Assembly: GCF_009800925.1 (NCBI RefSeq)
Contig: NZ_WOYF01000001.1
Location: 124,001-188,000, forward strand
Source of the DNA: Budvicia diplopodorum
Lineage (GTDB): Bacteria > Pseudomonadota > Gammaproteobacteria > Enterobacterales > Enterobacteriaceae
DNA: 64,000 nt
Direction: 5' to 3'
Shown here: positions 39,237 through 49,558 of the stretch, in pieces
Position numbering within the stretch: the first letter of the stretch is position 1
Layout: the number at the start of each line of letters is the position of its first letter
Position numbers and translations under genes: made by a program
Notes under the pieces: model-generated
What the model was told of the DNA's origin: nothing
What the model saw: only the letters and a program-made list of their open reading frames with translations
The model's database searches: none

Positions 39237-41303
39237 TTAACTATGTCTACGCGATTGGAGAAACGCACTGAAATTCTTTTTATTACCGTCAAAAATGATA
39301 TTTCCTGAGTTAAGCATAATAATCCGGTCAACTAAGGCAATCAAATTGGCCCTGTCGGTAACAATTAACATGCCCTCACCTTCTGAGGCTCGTTTCTTTA
39401 ATTGCTCGATTAGAACCGCTTCAGATGCGGGATCTAAATGAGCGCTTGGGTTATCTAATATACAAAACTTTCTTTGCGACAATAGCAGACGCGCAAGGGC
39501 TAATTGCTGCTTCTGTAAAGCGGTTAACGGTATTGGCAGACTCTGCCATTGAGTTTCTAGCCCTTGATTAAGAAAGGGCAGCAAGCCGTTTAGATAAACC
39601 ATTTTCAGAATATCAACGATATCTTCTAGTTTATCGGGCATGGGGTTATTCAGTGAAAGGTATTCATATAGTGTATCGCCAATCACTTCGCTATCCTGCC
39701 AAGAATAGTAAACGCTGTTACGCACTGCATTCACGTTACCGGACGAAAGCAATAACCCATTCCAGGTGATATGCCCGCCGTTCGGGGCCAAAATGCCAAG
39801 CAGAAGCTTTAACACGGTAGTTTTACCTGCCCCCGCGCCGCCAACGATGGCAACCTTTTCTCCGGGCTCAATTTTAAAACTCAGCTGACTGAGACAGGGT
39901 AAAGCGGCATGATAGCTAAAGTCTAGCTGTGCAACACCCCAGCCGCTTTGAGGGCCGTGATAGCCCATCAGCTCGGTATCTTTTCCTTTATATTGCTGTT
40001 TTAACAGTTGGTTTGTCTCGGCCATTGACTGGCGCATGCGCTGTAAAATGGGCAATAAGTGCATCAGGGAAAAAATAGGCTGGCCTAAACGCCCGGCAAT
40101 AATAATGGTGGCAAATAGCCCGGCGGGCGACATTCCGCCACTCTGAACCAGATAAAATGCGCCAATTACCGCCAGTACCGTTTGTAGGTTCATCAATGCC
40201 ATCAGCGCAGCGCTGCATCGGCTTTGGGCAATAAAGCGGGCCTGTTCAGACCGTTGAGCTTTTTCATTCGCACAAAGGAAACGCAATGATGCATTCTTAT
40301 AGGCAACGGTAGCCTGATAGTTTTCCAGCGAACCGGTGGAAAAAGGAACCTGTGCATGAATAGTGGGAATATTCTCACTTTCCATATGAAAAACCACTAC
40401 CCGAGCAATAGCGCAAACAAAGATAAATAGCGGAACCAGCACCAGCCACCCGGCGATAGCGGCAATGACGATAAAATAAATAATGCAGAAAACCAAATCC
40501 AGAGCTGAGCTGGAAAATAGCCCTAAACACTGCATGCGAAAGCGATTCCAGCTATTCATCGCTTCCAGAACGCCTCTTCCCCAGCGGTTATTCTGGTCAG
40601 GCGAGACGCGAATCAGATCCCTGATCAGACCCGGCTCGAGCCGTTGCTGCATTGCCGTTAGAAAGTGACAGCCCGTTTTAACCCTTTCCATGCGAAAAAC
40701 ATATTCCACCAGCAGCGCTAACACCACAACCGCCGAAAGCGTCCATAGCGAAGCATCCGCATGGCCGGGAATAACCCGGTCATAAATGGCGTTTAAATAG
40801 AGAGGCATGACAATGGCTAGCAGGTTGATGACCAGCGTCGACCACAGTAAGCGGGTAACGACCTTACCTTCCTGTTCACCGAGTTTGAACAGAGAGCGCC
40901 AGTTCAGCGGATACGCTTGTTCCAGCGGAACCATGCGCCAGATCTGTTTATCCGGCAACGAGAGGCATTGACCATTGGCACCTTTTAGCTGCTGATTACC
41001 ACCGGCTTTTGCCGTTTGCCATCCGTTAGTCGTGCACAACAGATAGATCGCGCCGTTTAATATTTGGTGCTCCGGGCTACAGGGTATTGCCTCAAGGTTC
41101 AGGCTCTTTTTTGCCAGTTCAAACCAGATTTCCGGTTCACAATCGGGCGACAATTTATCTGAATTTTGCTGCCATTCCCAACGCGCAATAGGAAGAGACA
41201 GCATATTGGCCGCCTGAGCCAGGCTATCGCGCAGCGTAAAACTATTCGCCGATAACCGGGCTGCGTGCTCACCCGATTCCCGTTCAATAAACTCAATGCT
41301 CAT
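39237..41303 (-). CDS. Type I secretion ABC transporter with degenerate ATPase motifs (SiiF/LapB-like)
   Basis: The 688-residue inner-membrane exporter is the last operon gene. It has a cysteine-less peptidase-like domain (about residues 1-125), six membrane helices (about 150-415) and an ABC domain. Walker A is normal (GGAGAGKTT, about 488-496). Other motifs are not: the signature reads LTALQKQQLALARL instead of LSGGQ, Walker B is ILDNPSAHLD with Asn where the catalytic Glu should be, and the switch His is Asp (IVTDRAN). Hydrolysis should therefore be impaired unless the family uses other residues. The start at 41303 matches a purine-rich AAGAGA; a frame start at 41387 would lie inside the upstream gene. 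It should form the channel with the HlyD- and TolC-like proteins. Confidence 0.85.
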   Translation of the reverse strand: MSIEFIERESGEHAARLSANSFTLRDSLAQAANMLSLPIARWEWQQNSDKLSPDCEPEIWFELAKKSLNLEAIPCSPEHQILNGAIYLLCTTNGWQTAKAGGNQQLKGANGQCLSLPDKQIWRMVPLEQAYPLNWRSLFKLGEQEGKVVTRLLWSTLVINLLAIVMPLYLNAIYDRVIPGHADASLWTLSAVVVLALLVEYVFRMERVKTGCHFLTAMQQRLEPGLIRDLIRVSPDQNNRWGRGVLEAMNSWNRFRMQCLGLFSSSALDLVFCIIYFIVIAAIAGWLVLVPLFIFVCAIARVVVFHMESENIPTIHAQVPFSTGSLENYQATVAYKNASLRFLCANEKAQRSEQARFIAQSRCSAALMALMNLQTVLAVIGAFYLVQSGGMSPAGLFATIIIAGRLGQPIFSLMHLLPILQRMRQSMAETNQLLKQQYKGKDTELMGYHGPQSGWGVAQLDFSYHAALPCLSQLSFKIEPGEKVAIVGGAGAGKTTVLKLLLGILAPNGGHITWNGLLLSSGNVNAVRNSVYYSWQDSEVIGDTLYEYLSLNNPMPDKLEDIVDILKMVYLNGLLPFLNQGLETQWQSLPIPLTALQKQQLALARLLLSQRKFCILDNPSAHLDPASEAVLIEQLKKRASEGEGMLIVTDRANLIALVDRIIMLNSGNIIFDGNKKNFSAFLQSRRHS

Positions 41304-41337
41304 AAATACGTTTCTCTTCAGATACCCGCAGGCACAT

Positions 41338-44300
41338 CTATATCCATGACCAGCTAAAGTTCTGCCCGCCGTGGCTCCATGTTTCATGGCTACTATCGCT
41401 GAAAGTCATGCTCCATCCGCTACCGTAGTGAATATTGACCGTATCTCCGGCATCGGTACTTAGGCCAATCGAAGCATTGGGAGAAGATCCATGAAACAAA
41501 CCAGAAAGGTCGAGGTTAAGGGTGTCATTGCGCCCATCGGCAAAGTCCAGCCTTTCAATATTTGAGATATGGAAGCTACCGTCGCCAAGGGTAAACAGGC
41601 CACCACCGCCGGATTTCTTAATCGCATCGTTTCCGGCTCCGCCATCAAGGGTATATTGGTGGAGATCCAGACTATTGGCTATTTCAAAAATATCGTCTTT
41701 TGCAGAACCGGTAATTTTTGAAATAAAAATCAGCGTATCCAGGCTGCCGTAACCATCATGAACCTGACCGGTTGATAGCTTGGCCACGATACCGGCAGGT
41801 GAAAGGCTATAGTCAGCCGTTACAAAACCGTCGCCGCCGATTAAGGTATCGTTACCGCCCAGGCCGATAACCACGTCATCACCGCCGCCGCCATTCAGTA
41901 CGTTACTGTCGCTGCTTCCTTTTAAGACATCGGCATATTGAGTACCAGTAACGTTTTCAAAGCTGCTCAGCAAATCCGTGCCGTTAGCCCCTTTGCTCGC
42001 CCTGTTGCTAGAAAGATCAACGTTAACCAACGCGTTTAACGGGCCGTAATCGATAATATCGGTACCGCTTTCACCGTATAGGGTGTCATTGCCACGGCTA
42101 GCGTATAAATAGTCATCGCCTGCCCCTAACCTGACGATGTTATTATCATTATTGCCATACACCCTGTCTTTATAGTTGGTTCCGACAACGTTGTTGATCC
42201 CAATGAGCTGGTCGTGCAGGCCATAGCCATCTTCAGTGGTGATACCGGCCCGCAGGTCAACGGTGACGCCTTTATTGGTGTTTACCGAAGCATAGTAAGC
42301 ATAGGCCGAAGTATTGTTATTACCGTTTAACCTATCGTTTCCGTCACCGCCTTCAAGGTTTCCGCTACCGGATAGCACATCGTCGTATGACGACCCTCTG
42401 AGATGGCTAATGCCGTTTAGCATATCTTCACCGCCGAAACCGTTATCGCTGCTAAACCCCGGCCCAACGCCATTGTGGTTTAGATTAACGTTAACGCCGT
42501 GGAGCGCACCGATGTATTCAACCCAGTCAGCGCCGCCACCGCCGGTAATCACGTTATTGCCACCGTTCGGGCGGAAAACGTCATTTCCGGCGCCACCAAC
42601 AAATTGATTATTGTCCGTTAAGTGGCCAACAAAATGGCTCCCGGGTCCAGCGCTAATGACCACCTTTTCAATACCACTGAGCTGCACGGTTCCCATACCA
42701 TGGTTAGTCCCGTTACGCCCGACAGCGGTACCGGCATCCAGATTGACGGTTAGACTTCCAAGCATAGTGCCAAAATCTATGCTGTCGAAACCGCCTCCTC
42801 CATCAACAGAAGAGACCCCGGCAGCCACGCTAAAGGAATCATCCAGCGCGGTACCGACAAAACGATCGAATAGCATAAAGCTATCGGTTCCACCGGCTCT
42901 CTTGAGCGCCTGCCCCGTAGCCATATTCACGGTCACACCGTCGGTCAGCCGGCCGTAATCAAGGGTATTACTGCCCGCTCCTCCGTCAATAACGTCATCG
43001 CCTTTAGAACCGTATACCCGGTCATCCGCGGCTCTGGCACTGATGTTGTTATTATCATCATCGCCTTCTATCGAATCATTCCACGCCGAACCAATGAGGT
43101 CTTGAATGTTCGACAGTACATCATGGCCGCCGAATCCGTTCTGCAACGCCATACCCTGTTGCAAACTGACATCAATACCAACGCTGGCATTACCGTAGTC
43201 CAGCGTATTGATACCGCTACCGCCATCAACAACGTTATTGCTGCCAGCGCCCGAAATAATCAGGTCGTTACCGCCACCGGCATGAATAATCGCCCCCTCA
43301 CCGCCAAGTTCAATACGGTCATCAAACCCAGAGCCGACAATGCCGGTAATTCGATTAAACTGGTCGATACCGCCAAACCCGTTTATATAGGCCCGGCTAT
43401 CTTTCATGCTAATACTAGTACCGCTGAGCGCACTGCCGTAATCAACCGTATCAGTACCGCCACCGCCGATAAACGCATTGTAGCCATAGCCCGCGATAAA
43501 CCGATCGTCACCCGCACCGCCGTCCAAAATGGCCCGACTGCGGGCGTTGCCGCCAACCATCAGTACATCGTTACCCGCCCCGGCATTGATGGAAGAGCTG
43601 CCATTAGCGCTAACGATCCGATCGTCAAAGCCTGAGCCGATAATGCCTTGAATATTGATTAAGGTATCCATTGCGCCAAAACCGTTGCTGACGCGATTAG
43701 TGGTTAAATCGGCCTGAATAGCTGAGGTTGAATTCACATAGCTGGCGGTATTAACGCCGCCACCGCCGTCAAGGATATTGTCGCCGCCCATACCGCTAAG
43801 AACGTCATCACCGGCCTCGCCGTATAGGGCGTTATTATTGCTATCCCCGACAATCAGATCGTTAAACTGGCTGCCGATCGCCTGCTGAATATTGCTGATG
43901 TGGTCAGCGCCGCCGTGACCATTATTTGATGCCTGATTCTGGCTCATATTAACGCTAACCCCGGCAGAGGCAGTTTGGTAACTCAGCGTATTCAGACCAG
44001 CCCCGCCGTCGAAAATATTATTGCCGCCGCTGTGGTGTAGGGTATCGTCGCCTGCGCCACCCTGTAGATGATTATCCTGACCGTTGCCGATCAACACGTC
44101 TGCGAATTCGGTACCAATAATGTGTTGAACGTTGGTGAGACCGTACTGGCCGCCGCCGGTAGCGGTACCGTTAAGTAAATCAATCGTTAACCCGGCGGTG
44201 GATTTGCTGAAATCAACGCGGTTGCTACCCGCTCCGCCGTTATAGCTATCGTTGCCCTTTCCAGCAAGAATCAGATCGTCGCCAAAACCGCCTATCACGC

Positions 44301-45405
44301 TAACATTGTTCGGGGTTGCCGCCAGTTGAATATGGCCATCGCTATTAATCAGTGACGTTGGGTTATCCACCACGTTAAACGCCATATTCTGCCGTTTAGC
44401 TTCACCGGATGCATCGGTGAAAGCGACGGTGACCGTAAAGCTATGGTACTGAGACTGAGGATAAATCAGCAGAACTTCGCCCGGAAGCAAACCGTATTGG
44501 TTGCCGCTTTCGCTACCGCCAACGATGGCCTGATAGCTGGCCGGTAATCCGGTTAGGCTCACCTGACCTACCGCCTCATCAAAACGAATAATCCGCGCCA
44601 CAGTGCCCTCGGCAAAGCGCTCAGAATTTCGCGCATCGATAGTCCAGTTAGCGTTTTCCTGTGACAGGTCGGCAAGGGTTGGCTGATATTGATGGAGAAT
44701 GCTACCGTCTGACCGTGCGCTGTCGCTACCGCTTCCAACCTGATAAACGTGGGTAGTGTCGTCACGCCATCCGCCAATTTGTAACAGTGTCACTTTTGGA
44801 AAAACGATGGTAGGCTCAACCGGTGACGGCGGTGTCGGGGTAATCGGCGTAGGAATGTCGCTGACCTGCGTATGTTCGACGGCCGGAGAACCCGCGCTCT
44901 TCTTCACCAGCACAATGGAGTCATCAATCGGCTTGAGCTTAACCAGTGCAGCCTGAACCGGCACCTCCAGCTCGGCATAGGTTGAATCGTCGGCCTGTTC
45001 AGTTTCGCCGCCCCCTTTGCTGTTAACCGTGATAATTTCTTCTACTACCACCTGTTTAACCACTACCTTTCCGTCCGGGTGTGCGGTCGGGCTGCGGCTC
45101 TCCGACGCTTTATCTCTTTCTGGTGAAACGTCCTGAATATTAGCCAGCGCCATGATCTCTTCTGAATCCAGCGTTTTGCCATCGCTGAACGTCAGCTTAA
45201 ACAGCCCTGTATGCAATGAAGCCAGCTTAGCGCCCATGGTTAACGTCAATTGTTTACCGCTTGCCGTGGTAATAATGAGGTCCGGCCCGTTGATCAACAG
45301 CCGCACGTCATCTTTGTGCCAGGACAGCGGAATCGGGTTTTCCGCATAGGTGAAAGGCACCATAGACACCGGCGTATTTTCTGATAACGATAAATCATTA
45401 CTCAT
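41338..45405 (-). CDS. Large RTX-repeat secreted protein, copy 2
   Basis: This 1355-residue acidic protein is predicted to be exported by the adjacent type I system. Residues about 1-75 resemble the BapA/SiiE-type prefix domain (LLINGPDLIITTASGKQLTL, LASLHTGLFKLTFSDGK). A Pro/Lys-rich linker and a beta-sandwich-like region (about 200-360) follow. About eleven blocks of 80-95 residues come next, each with an IxGSxxDDxI core and RTX nonapeptides such as GGAGDDTL and GEAGDDVL, expected to bind Ca2+. The C-terminal 80 residues (ETWSHGGQNFSWSWI at the end) are the likely secretion signal. There is no N-terminal signal peptide. It is a full-length paralogue of the gene 48 bases upstream. An adhesin or biofilm matrix role is inferred; no enzyme domain is seen. 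Confidence 0.85.
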   Translation of the reverse strand: MSNDLSLSENTPVSMVPFTYAENPIPLSWHKDDVRLLINGPDLIITTASGKQLTLTMGAKLASLHTGLFKLTFSDGKTLDSEEIMALANIQDVSPERDKASESRSPTAHPDGKVVVKQVVVEEIITVNSKGGGETEQADDSTYAELEVPVQAALVKLKPIDDSIVLVKKSAGSPAVEHTQVSDIPTPITPTPPSPVEPTIVFPKVTLLQIGGWRDDTTHVYQVGSGSDSARSDGSILHQYQPTLADLSQENANWTIDARNSERFAEGTVARIIRFDEAVGQVSLTGLPASYQAIVGGSESGNQYGLLPGEVLLIYPQSQYHSFTVTVAFTDASGEAKRQNMAFNVVDNPTSLINSDGHIQLAATPNNVSVIGGFGDDLILAGKGNDSYNGGAGSNRVDFSKSTAGLTIDLLNGTATGGGQYGLTNVQHIIGTEFADVLIGNGQDNHLQGGAGDDTLHHSGGNNIFDGGAGLNTLSYQTASAGVSVNMSQNQASNNGHGGADHISNIQQAIGSQFNDLIVGDSNNNALYGEAGDDVLSGMGGDNILDGGGGVNTASYVNSTSAIQADLTTNRVSNGFGAMDTLINIQGIIGSGFDDRIVSANGSSSINAGAGNDVLMVGGNARSRAILDGGAGDDRFIAGYGYNAFIGGGGTDTVDYGSALSGTSISMKDSRAYINGFGGIDQFNRITGIVGSGFDDRIELGGEGAIIHAGGGNDLIISGAGSNNVVDGGSGINTLDYGNASVGIDVSLQQGMALQNGFGGHDVLSNIQDLIGSAWNDSIEGDDDNNNISARAADDRVYGSKGDDVIDGGAGSNTLDYGRLTDGVTVNMATGQALKRAGGTDSFMLFDRFVGTALDDSFSVAAGVSSVDGGGGFDSIDFGTMLGSLTVNLDAGTAVGRNGTNHGMGTVQLSGIEKVVISAGPGSHFVGHLTDNNQFVGGAGNDVFRPNGGNNVITGGGGADWVEYIGALHGVNVNLNHNGVGPGFSSDNGFGGEDMLNGISHLRGSSYDDVLSGSGNLEGGDGNDRLNGNNNTSAYAYYASVNTNKGVTVDLRAGITTEDGYGLHDQLIGINNVVGTNYKDRVYGNNDNNIVRLGAGDDYLYASRGNDTLYGESGTDIIDYGPLNALVNVDLSSNRASKGANGTDLLSSFENVTGTQYADVLKGSSDSNVLNGGGGDDVVIGLGGNDTLIGGDGFVTADYSLSPAGIVAKLSTGQVHDGYGSLDTLIFISKITGSAKDDIFEIANSLDLHQYTLDGGAGNDAIKKSGGGGLFTLGDGSFHISNIERLDFADGRNDTLNLDLSGLFHGSSPNASIGLSTDAGDTVNIHYGSGWSMTFSDSSHETWSHGGQNFSWSWI

Positions 45406-45453
45406 CTTGGCACCCTCTTCTTTGTCTCATTCTTTATGGCCCAACGTCAGCGC

Positions 45454-48400
45454 TTAAGCCCAGCTATGGCTGAAGGTCTGACTAGCGTGAGCCCACGTTT
45501 CACTGCCGCTATCGTGGCTCACCATTAGCCAGCCGGAGCCGGAAAGATTCACGGAATCAGATGCGTTAGTATTCAGGGAAATAGCGGCGGTTGCGCTATG
45601 CCCGGCAAACAAAGCGTTAAGGTCAATATGGATATTGTCTGCTGCCCGATCGGTAAAATCGAATCGTTCGATATGGCTGATATGAAAATCCGGGCCGGTC
45701 AAATTGACCGTTTGGCCTGCACCGCTTTTTTTCAGCGTATCGGTACCGGCACCGCCGTCGATAGCGTAGGTTTGAAGGTCACGGTTACTGGAGATGGTAA
45801 AAGTGTCGTTGTACGACGTTCCCTGAATTCTGTCGATTTGAACCAGCGTATCAGTGCCGCCTAACCCATCGGCCACCGTTGCGGTATGTAGGTTGGCATG
45901 AATACCTGAGGTGGACGTTTGGTAGCTGGCGGTGACCGATCCGTTCCCCCCGATCAGCAGGTCATCACCCGCGCCGCCAATCAACATGTCGTTACCACCC
46001 CCGCCGGTCAGAATATTGTTGCCAGCATTGCCGCTCAAAACGTCATCAAATACCGTTCCGGTCAGGTTTTCTATCGGCGTTATACTGTCTTTTCCGTTCA
46101 CGCCTTTATCGGCAATTTTGGTCAATAGATTGGCGTTAACTCCGGCATCCAGCAGGCTATAGTCGATCGTATCACTACCGTCGCCGCCGTTAATCGAATC
46201 GTTACCTTTGCTGCCGAAGATCAAATCGTTGCCGTTATAGGTATTAATCAGGTTAGAGCTATCATTGCCATACACGATATCGCCGCTGTCGCTGCCGTAG
46301 ATCCGGTTAATGCTGATTAACTGGTCCTGACGTCCGTAGCCGTCATTACTGACAGTGCCCGTGCGGAGATCGGCCACAATACCTCGGCCGACCTCTCGGT
46401 AATAGGCGAGAGCGTTAGCGCCGGTACCTTCCAGAATGTCATTACCGTTACGCCCGTTGAGTATGTTGTTACCGGCAAGGTAGTCGTCATAGCTCGACCC
46501 TTGTAGATAAGCGATGCCGTTCAGAACGTCTTGGCCGCCATAGCCATTTACCGTTGCCATGCCATTATTACTGGCATCAACCCTGACGGTAACCCCGGAT
46601 TTGGCGTTAGCATAGGAGACCCAGTCTAGGCCACCTCCGCCGGTGAAGGTATTGCTTCCGCCCATCACATAAAAGGTATCTGCACCGTTACTGCTTACCG
46701 CCCAAAGCCCGCCGCTATGTGAGGTATAAACCACGCTACCGTTGCCGGATATCACCTGAGGTAAGACGATTTTTTCTATCGAGGTAAAATACTGAGTGCC
46801 AAAGCCGGCATTGGCGGTATCGTACGCAGAAGCCCGGCCGATGCGAAAATCAACGGTAATTCTGGCACTGAACTGACTGTAATCTATGGTATCGGTTCCG
46901 CTACCGCCGTTAATCGTAAAGTGACCTTTAGACATAATGAAATGGTCATTACCCGCAGAGCCGGTAAATTGAGTGAAATCAGATAAGGTATCCACGCCGC
47001 CCAGTGACTTGGTGCTACGGCTATTCATCACATCGATAGTGACACCGCCGGTCAAACGGCTATAGTCGAGACAATCGTTACCGCCGCCGCCGGACAGAAC
47101 ATCGCTGCCCAGCGAGCCGAACAGCAGGTCATCGCCTTCACCGGCATATATCGCGTCATCACCGTTACCGCTGGCAATCACGTCATTAAAGCCGGTACCT
47201 ACGATCCGGTTAATATCGGTTAGCCGATCCTGACCGTTAAAACCATTATCGCTGACCGTACCGCTAAGCAGATCGACGCTAATGGCGTTGACTGCGCGGC
47301 CGTAATCAAGGGTATTGAACCCGGTTCCGCCGTCGACAACGTTATTTCCCGTACCGGCAATAATGGTGTCGTCACCGTCTCCGGCTTCAACGTAACGATG
47401 GTCATTTCCTAATACAAAGCGGTCAGCAAACCGAGTACCAACAATGGCCGAGATGCCGTCCAGCGTATCCATACCGCCAAAACCGTTATCATAGACCTGA
47501 CCGGTTTCAAGATTGACGTCAATGCCGCTTCGGGCCTGACCATAATCGACTTTGTCAAAGCCGCCGCCGCCGATAAACTGATTAACGCCGTTACCGGCAA
47601 TAAATAGATCGTCACCCGACCCGCCGTCCAAAATAGCCAGACTGGCGATATCGCCGTGAATAATCAGCCTATCGTTACCCTCACCGCCGCCGATGTGGGA
47701 ATATCCGCGGCCGCTGCCCAGAACGTCAGCAAAAGATGAGCCGATCGCCTGCTGAACGTTGACCAGCGTATCGGTTCCACCAAAGCCATTGTTCGCCGTT
47801 CCGGTCAAAATATCGACCCGCACGCCGGCGATATCGCGCTCATAGCTCACCGTATTGGTACCCGCACCGCCATTCAGCAGGTTATTACCGCCCAGCCCCA
47901 TCAGAAGGTCATCACCGCCACCGCCCTGAATATGGTTATTGCCGTTATCTCCCACCAGCACGTCGTTATAGCGACTAGCGATAATATTGTGGATATTCAG
48001 TAAACTATCGTGCCCACCTAGCCCGTTATTGCTGGCTACGCCGCCGCCTAAATCAACAAAAACGCGACCGGTAGCATCCGCATAGGAAACGCTATTCACG
48101 CCGGAGCCGCCGTCCAGCAGGTTGTTACCACCACCCCCGGCCAGCCGGTCGTTACCCATACCGCCGCGCAAAACGTTATCAAAGCCGTCGCCCAATAGCG
48201 TATCGTCGTGGTTTGAACCAATAGCTTCCTGAATATTAGTCAGGCGATGTTGTTGAGTTCCGTCAGCGGCAAATACCGTCTCGCCTTTAGCCAAATCAAT
48301 AACTAAGGCGCGGCCAAACCCAGAGTAATCCACCCCGTTATGCCCGGATCCGCCGTCATAAATTCCGAGCTGATGCCCGGCAATAATGCGGTCATCGCCG

Positions 48401-49521
48401 CTGCCGCCTAACACGCTGACGTCGTTCATTACGGAAGCGAGTTGAAAGCGGCCATAGTTATCGATATTGGTACTTGGATTATCAACAACAACAAATTTGG
48501 CACTCTCTTTAACCACGGAGCCGTTGGGCAAGGTGTAGGTGAAATTCAGCTCAAATGAGGCTTTATTACCCTGCGGATAAATCAGTAATAACTCATTCGG
48601 CTGCAGGTTAGACCATCGCCCTTGGGCGCTATCATAAGTAGTGATTGAATATCCGTGGGGCAGCCCGCTGACGCGGATGCCGGTGCTGCCTTCGCTTAGC
48701 TGCAGCACCCGACCAACCATGCCCTGTGGGATAGTCTGAGCGTTATTCACGTGAATGGTCCAACTGGCGCTTTCACCAAAGAGATCGATCTTAGTCGTAG
48801 CATACTGAACGCCCCAGTCGCTGGACCTTACTGCGGCAGGATTTCCCGTTCCCCCCAGCCAGACATGGTTTTGCATATCCGCAACGCCGGAGGTTTGAGT
48901 TAACGCCAGTGGCATAGTGGTTACGTCGTTCCCTACGGTGTTTGGCGTTTTATTTGGTGGAACGGAGGGCTCTACGTAGTCTCCCGTTCCGGCAATTTCC
49001 GGGGGAGAACCCGATGACTTCGACATGACTCGCGGCTGAGCCGTTGGCGGTTTGTCCGGCTGAGGCAAGGCATTATCGGCCTGAGTAATGGTCTGTTCTT
49101 GCTGCCCTTGGCTCTCATCTTCGACGGCCCCACCCGCGTTCTCGTCGATGACGACTTGATTAACGACCTCTTTAATGACTATTTGGTCAGGTGGAGCCTC
49201 GGTGGTCGGGCTGGCTTTATGCTCCTTTCCCGCCCGATTCATGCCGGGCGCTTCCGCCTCAATGAGTGATTGTCTTAAGATATCGTCTGAATGGATAACC
49301 GTTCCGTCGCTAAAGCTCAGCGTAAACAACCCCTGATTTAACGAAGCAAGCTTAGCGCCAAGCGGCAGGATAAGCTGGTTATCACCCCGTTGAACAATAA
49401 GATCCGGGCCACTGACCAATAGCTTAACCCGATCGAACGCGATCGGAATATGGTTATCGGCATAGGTAATCAGAATAACTGAAACGGCCGGTGATGCCGG
49501 TAATGGAAGCGCATTGGTCAT
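45454..49521 (-). CDS. Large RTX-repeat secreted protein, copy 1
   Basis: This 1355-residue protein has the same domain order as its downstream paralogue. It has a prefix domain (LLVSGPDLIVQRGDNQLILP, LASLNQGLFTLSFSDG), an acidic/Gln/Pro linker to about residue 200, a beta-sandwich region, about eleven RTX-containing blocks (for example GGMGNDRLAGGGGNNLLDGG), and a C-terminal signal region ending ETWAHASQTFSHSWA. A conserved K-x-SGSPP motif lies in the linker of both. It is preceded by AAAGGA at a good spacing and lies 37 bases after the HlyD gene. The lack of a LapG-type TAAG/PAAG cleavage site argues against LapA-like surface retention. Function is probably adhesion or matrix; this is inferred. 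Confidence 0.85.
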   Translation of the reverse strand: MTNALPLPASPAVSVILITYADNHIPIAFDRVKLLVSGPDLIVQRGDNQLILPLGAKLASLNQGLFTLSFSDGTVIHSDDILRQSLIEAEAPGMNRAGKEHKASPTTEAPPDQIVIKEVVNQVVIDENAGGAVEDESQGQQEQTITQADNALPQPDKPPTAQPRVMSKSSGSPPEIAGTGDYVEPSVPPNKTPNTVGNDVTTMPLALTQTSGVADMQNHVWLGGTGNPAAVRSSDWGVQYATTKIDLFGESASWTIHVNNAQTIPQGMVGRVLQLSEGSTGIRVSGLPHGYSITTYDSAQGRWSNLQPNELLLIYPQGNKASFELNFTYTLPNGSVVKESAKFVVVDNPSTNIDNYGRFQLASVMNDVSVLGGSGDDRIIAGHQLGIYDGGSGHNGVDYSGFGRALVIDLAKGETVFAADGTQQHRLTNIQEAIGSNHDDTLLGDGFDNVLRGGMGNDRLAGGGGNNLLDGGSGVNSVSYADATGRVFVDLGGGVASNNGLGGHDSLLNIHNIIASRYNDVLVGDNGNNHIQGGGGDDLLMGLGGNNLLNGGAGTNTVSYERDIAGVRVDILTGTANNGFGGTDTLVNVQQAIGSSFADVLGSGRGYSHIGGGEGNDRLIIHGDIASLAILDGGSGDDLFIAGNGVNQFIGGGGFDKVDYGQARSGIDVNLETGQVYDNGFGGMDTLDGISAIVGTRFADRFVLGNDHRYVEAGDGDDTIIAGTGNNVVDGGTGFNTLDYGRAVNAISVDLLSGTVSDNGFNGQDRLTDINRIVGTGFNDVIASGNGDDAIYAGEGDDLLFGSLGSDVLSGGGGNDCLDYSRLTGGVTIDVMNSRSTKSLGGVDTLSDFTQFTGSAGNDHFIMSKGHFTINGGSGTDTIDYSQFSARITVDFRIGRASAYDTANAGFGTQYFTSIEKIVLPQVISGNGSVVYTSHSGGLWAVSSNGADTFYVMGGSNTFTGGGGLDWVSYANAKSGVTVRVDASNNGMATVNGYGGQDVLNGIAYLQGSSYDDYLAGNNILNGRNGNDILEGTGANALAYYREVGRGIVADLRTGTVSNDGYGRQDQLISINRIYGSDSGDIVYGNDSSNLINTYNGNDLIFGSKGNDSINGGDGSDTIDYSLLDAGVNANLLTKIADKGVNGKDSITPIENLTGTVFDDVLSGNAGNNILTGGGGNDMLIGGAGDDLLIGGNGSVTASYQTSTSGIHANLHTATVADGLGGTDTLVQIDRIQGTSYNDTFTISSNRDLQTYAIDGGAGTDTLKKSGAGQTVNLTGPDFHISHIERFDFTDRAADNIHIDLNALFAGHSATAAISLNTNASDSVNLSGSGWLMVSHDSGSETWAHASQTFSHSWA

Positions 49522-49558
49522 GATTCGTTCCTTTCTCTGATATTGTTCAACGTTTCTC

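Noticed and set aside
42314-43635. Long plus-strand frames opposite the RTX genes
   Set aside because: They are shadows of the GC-rich, repetitive Gly-Asp codons on the minus strand; they lack ribosome-binding sites and have proline/threonine-rich, repeat-driven composition.
41700-48600. CRISPR-like periodic DNA
   Set aside because: The repeats here are degenerate, about 250-280 bases long, and lie in frame inside RTX coding sequence; there are no spacers of constant length and no cas genes.
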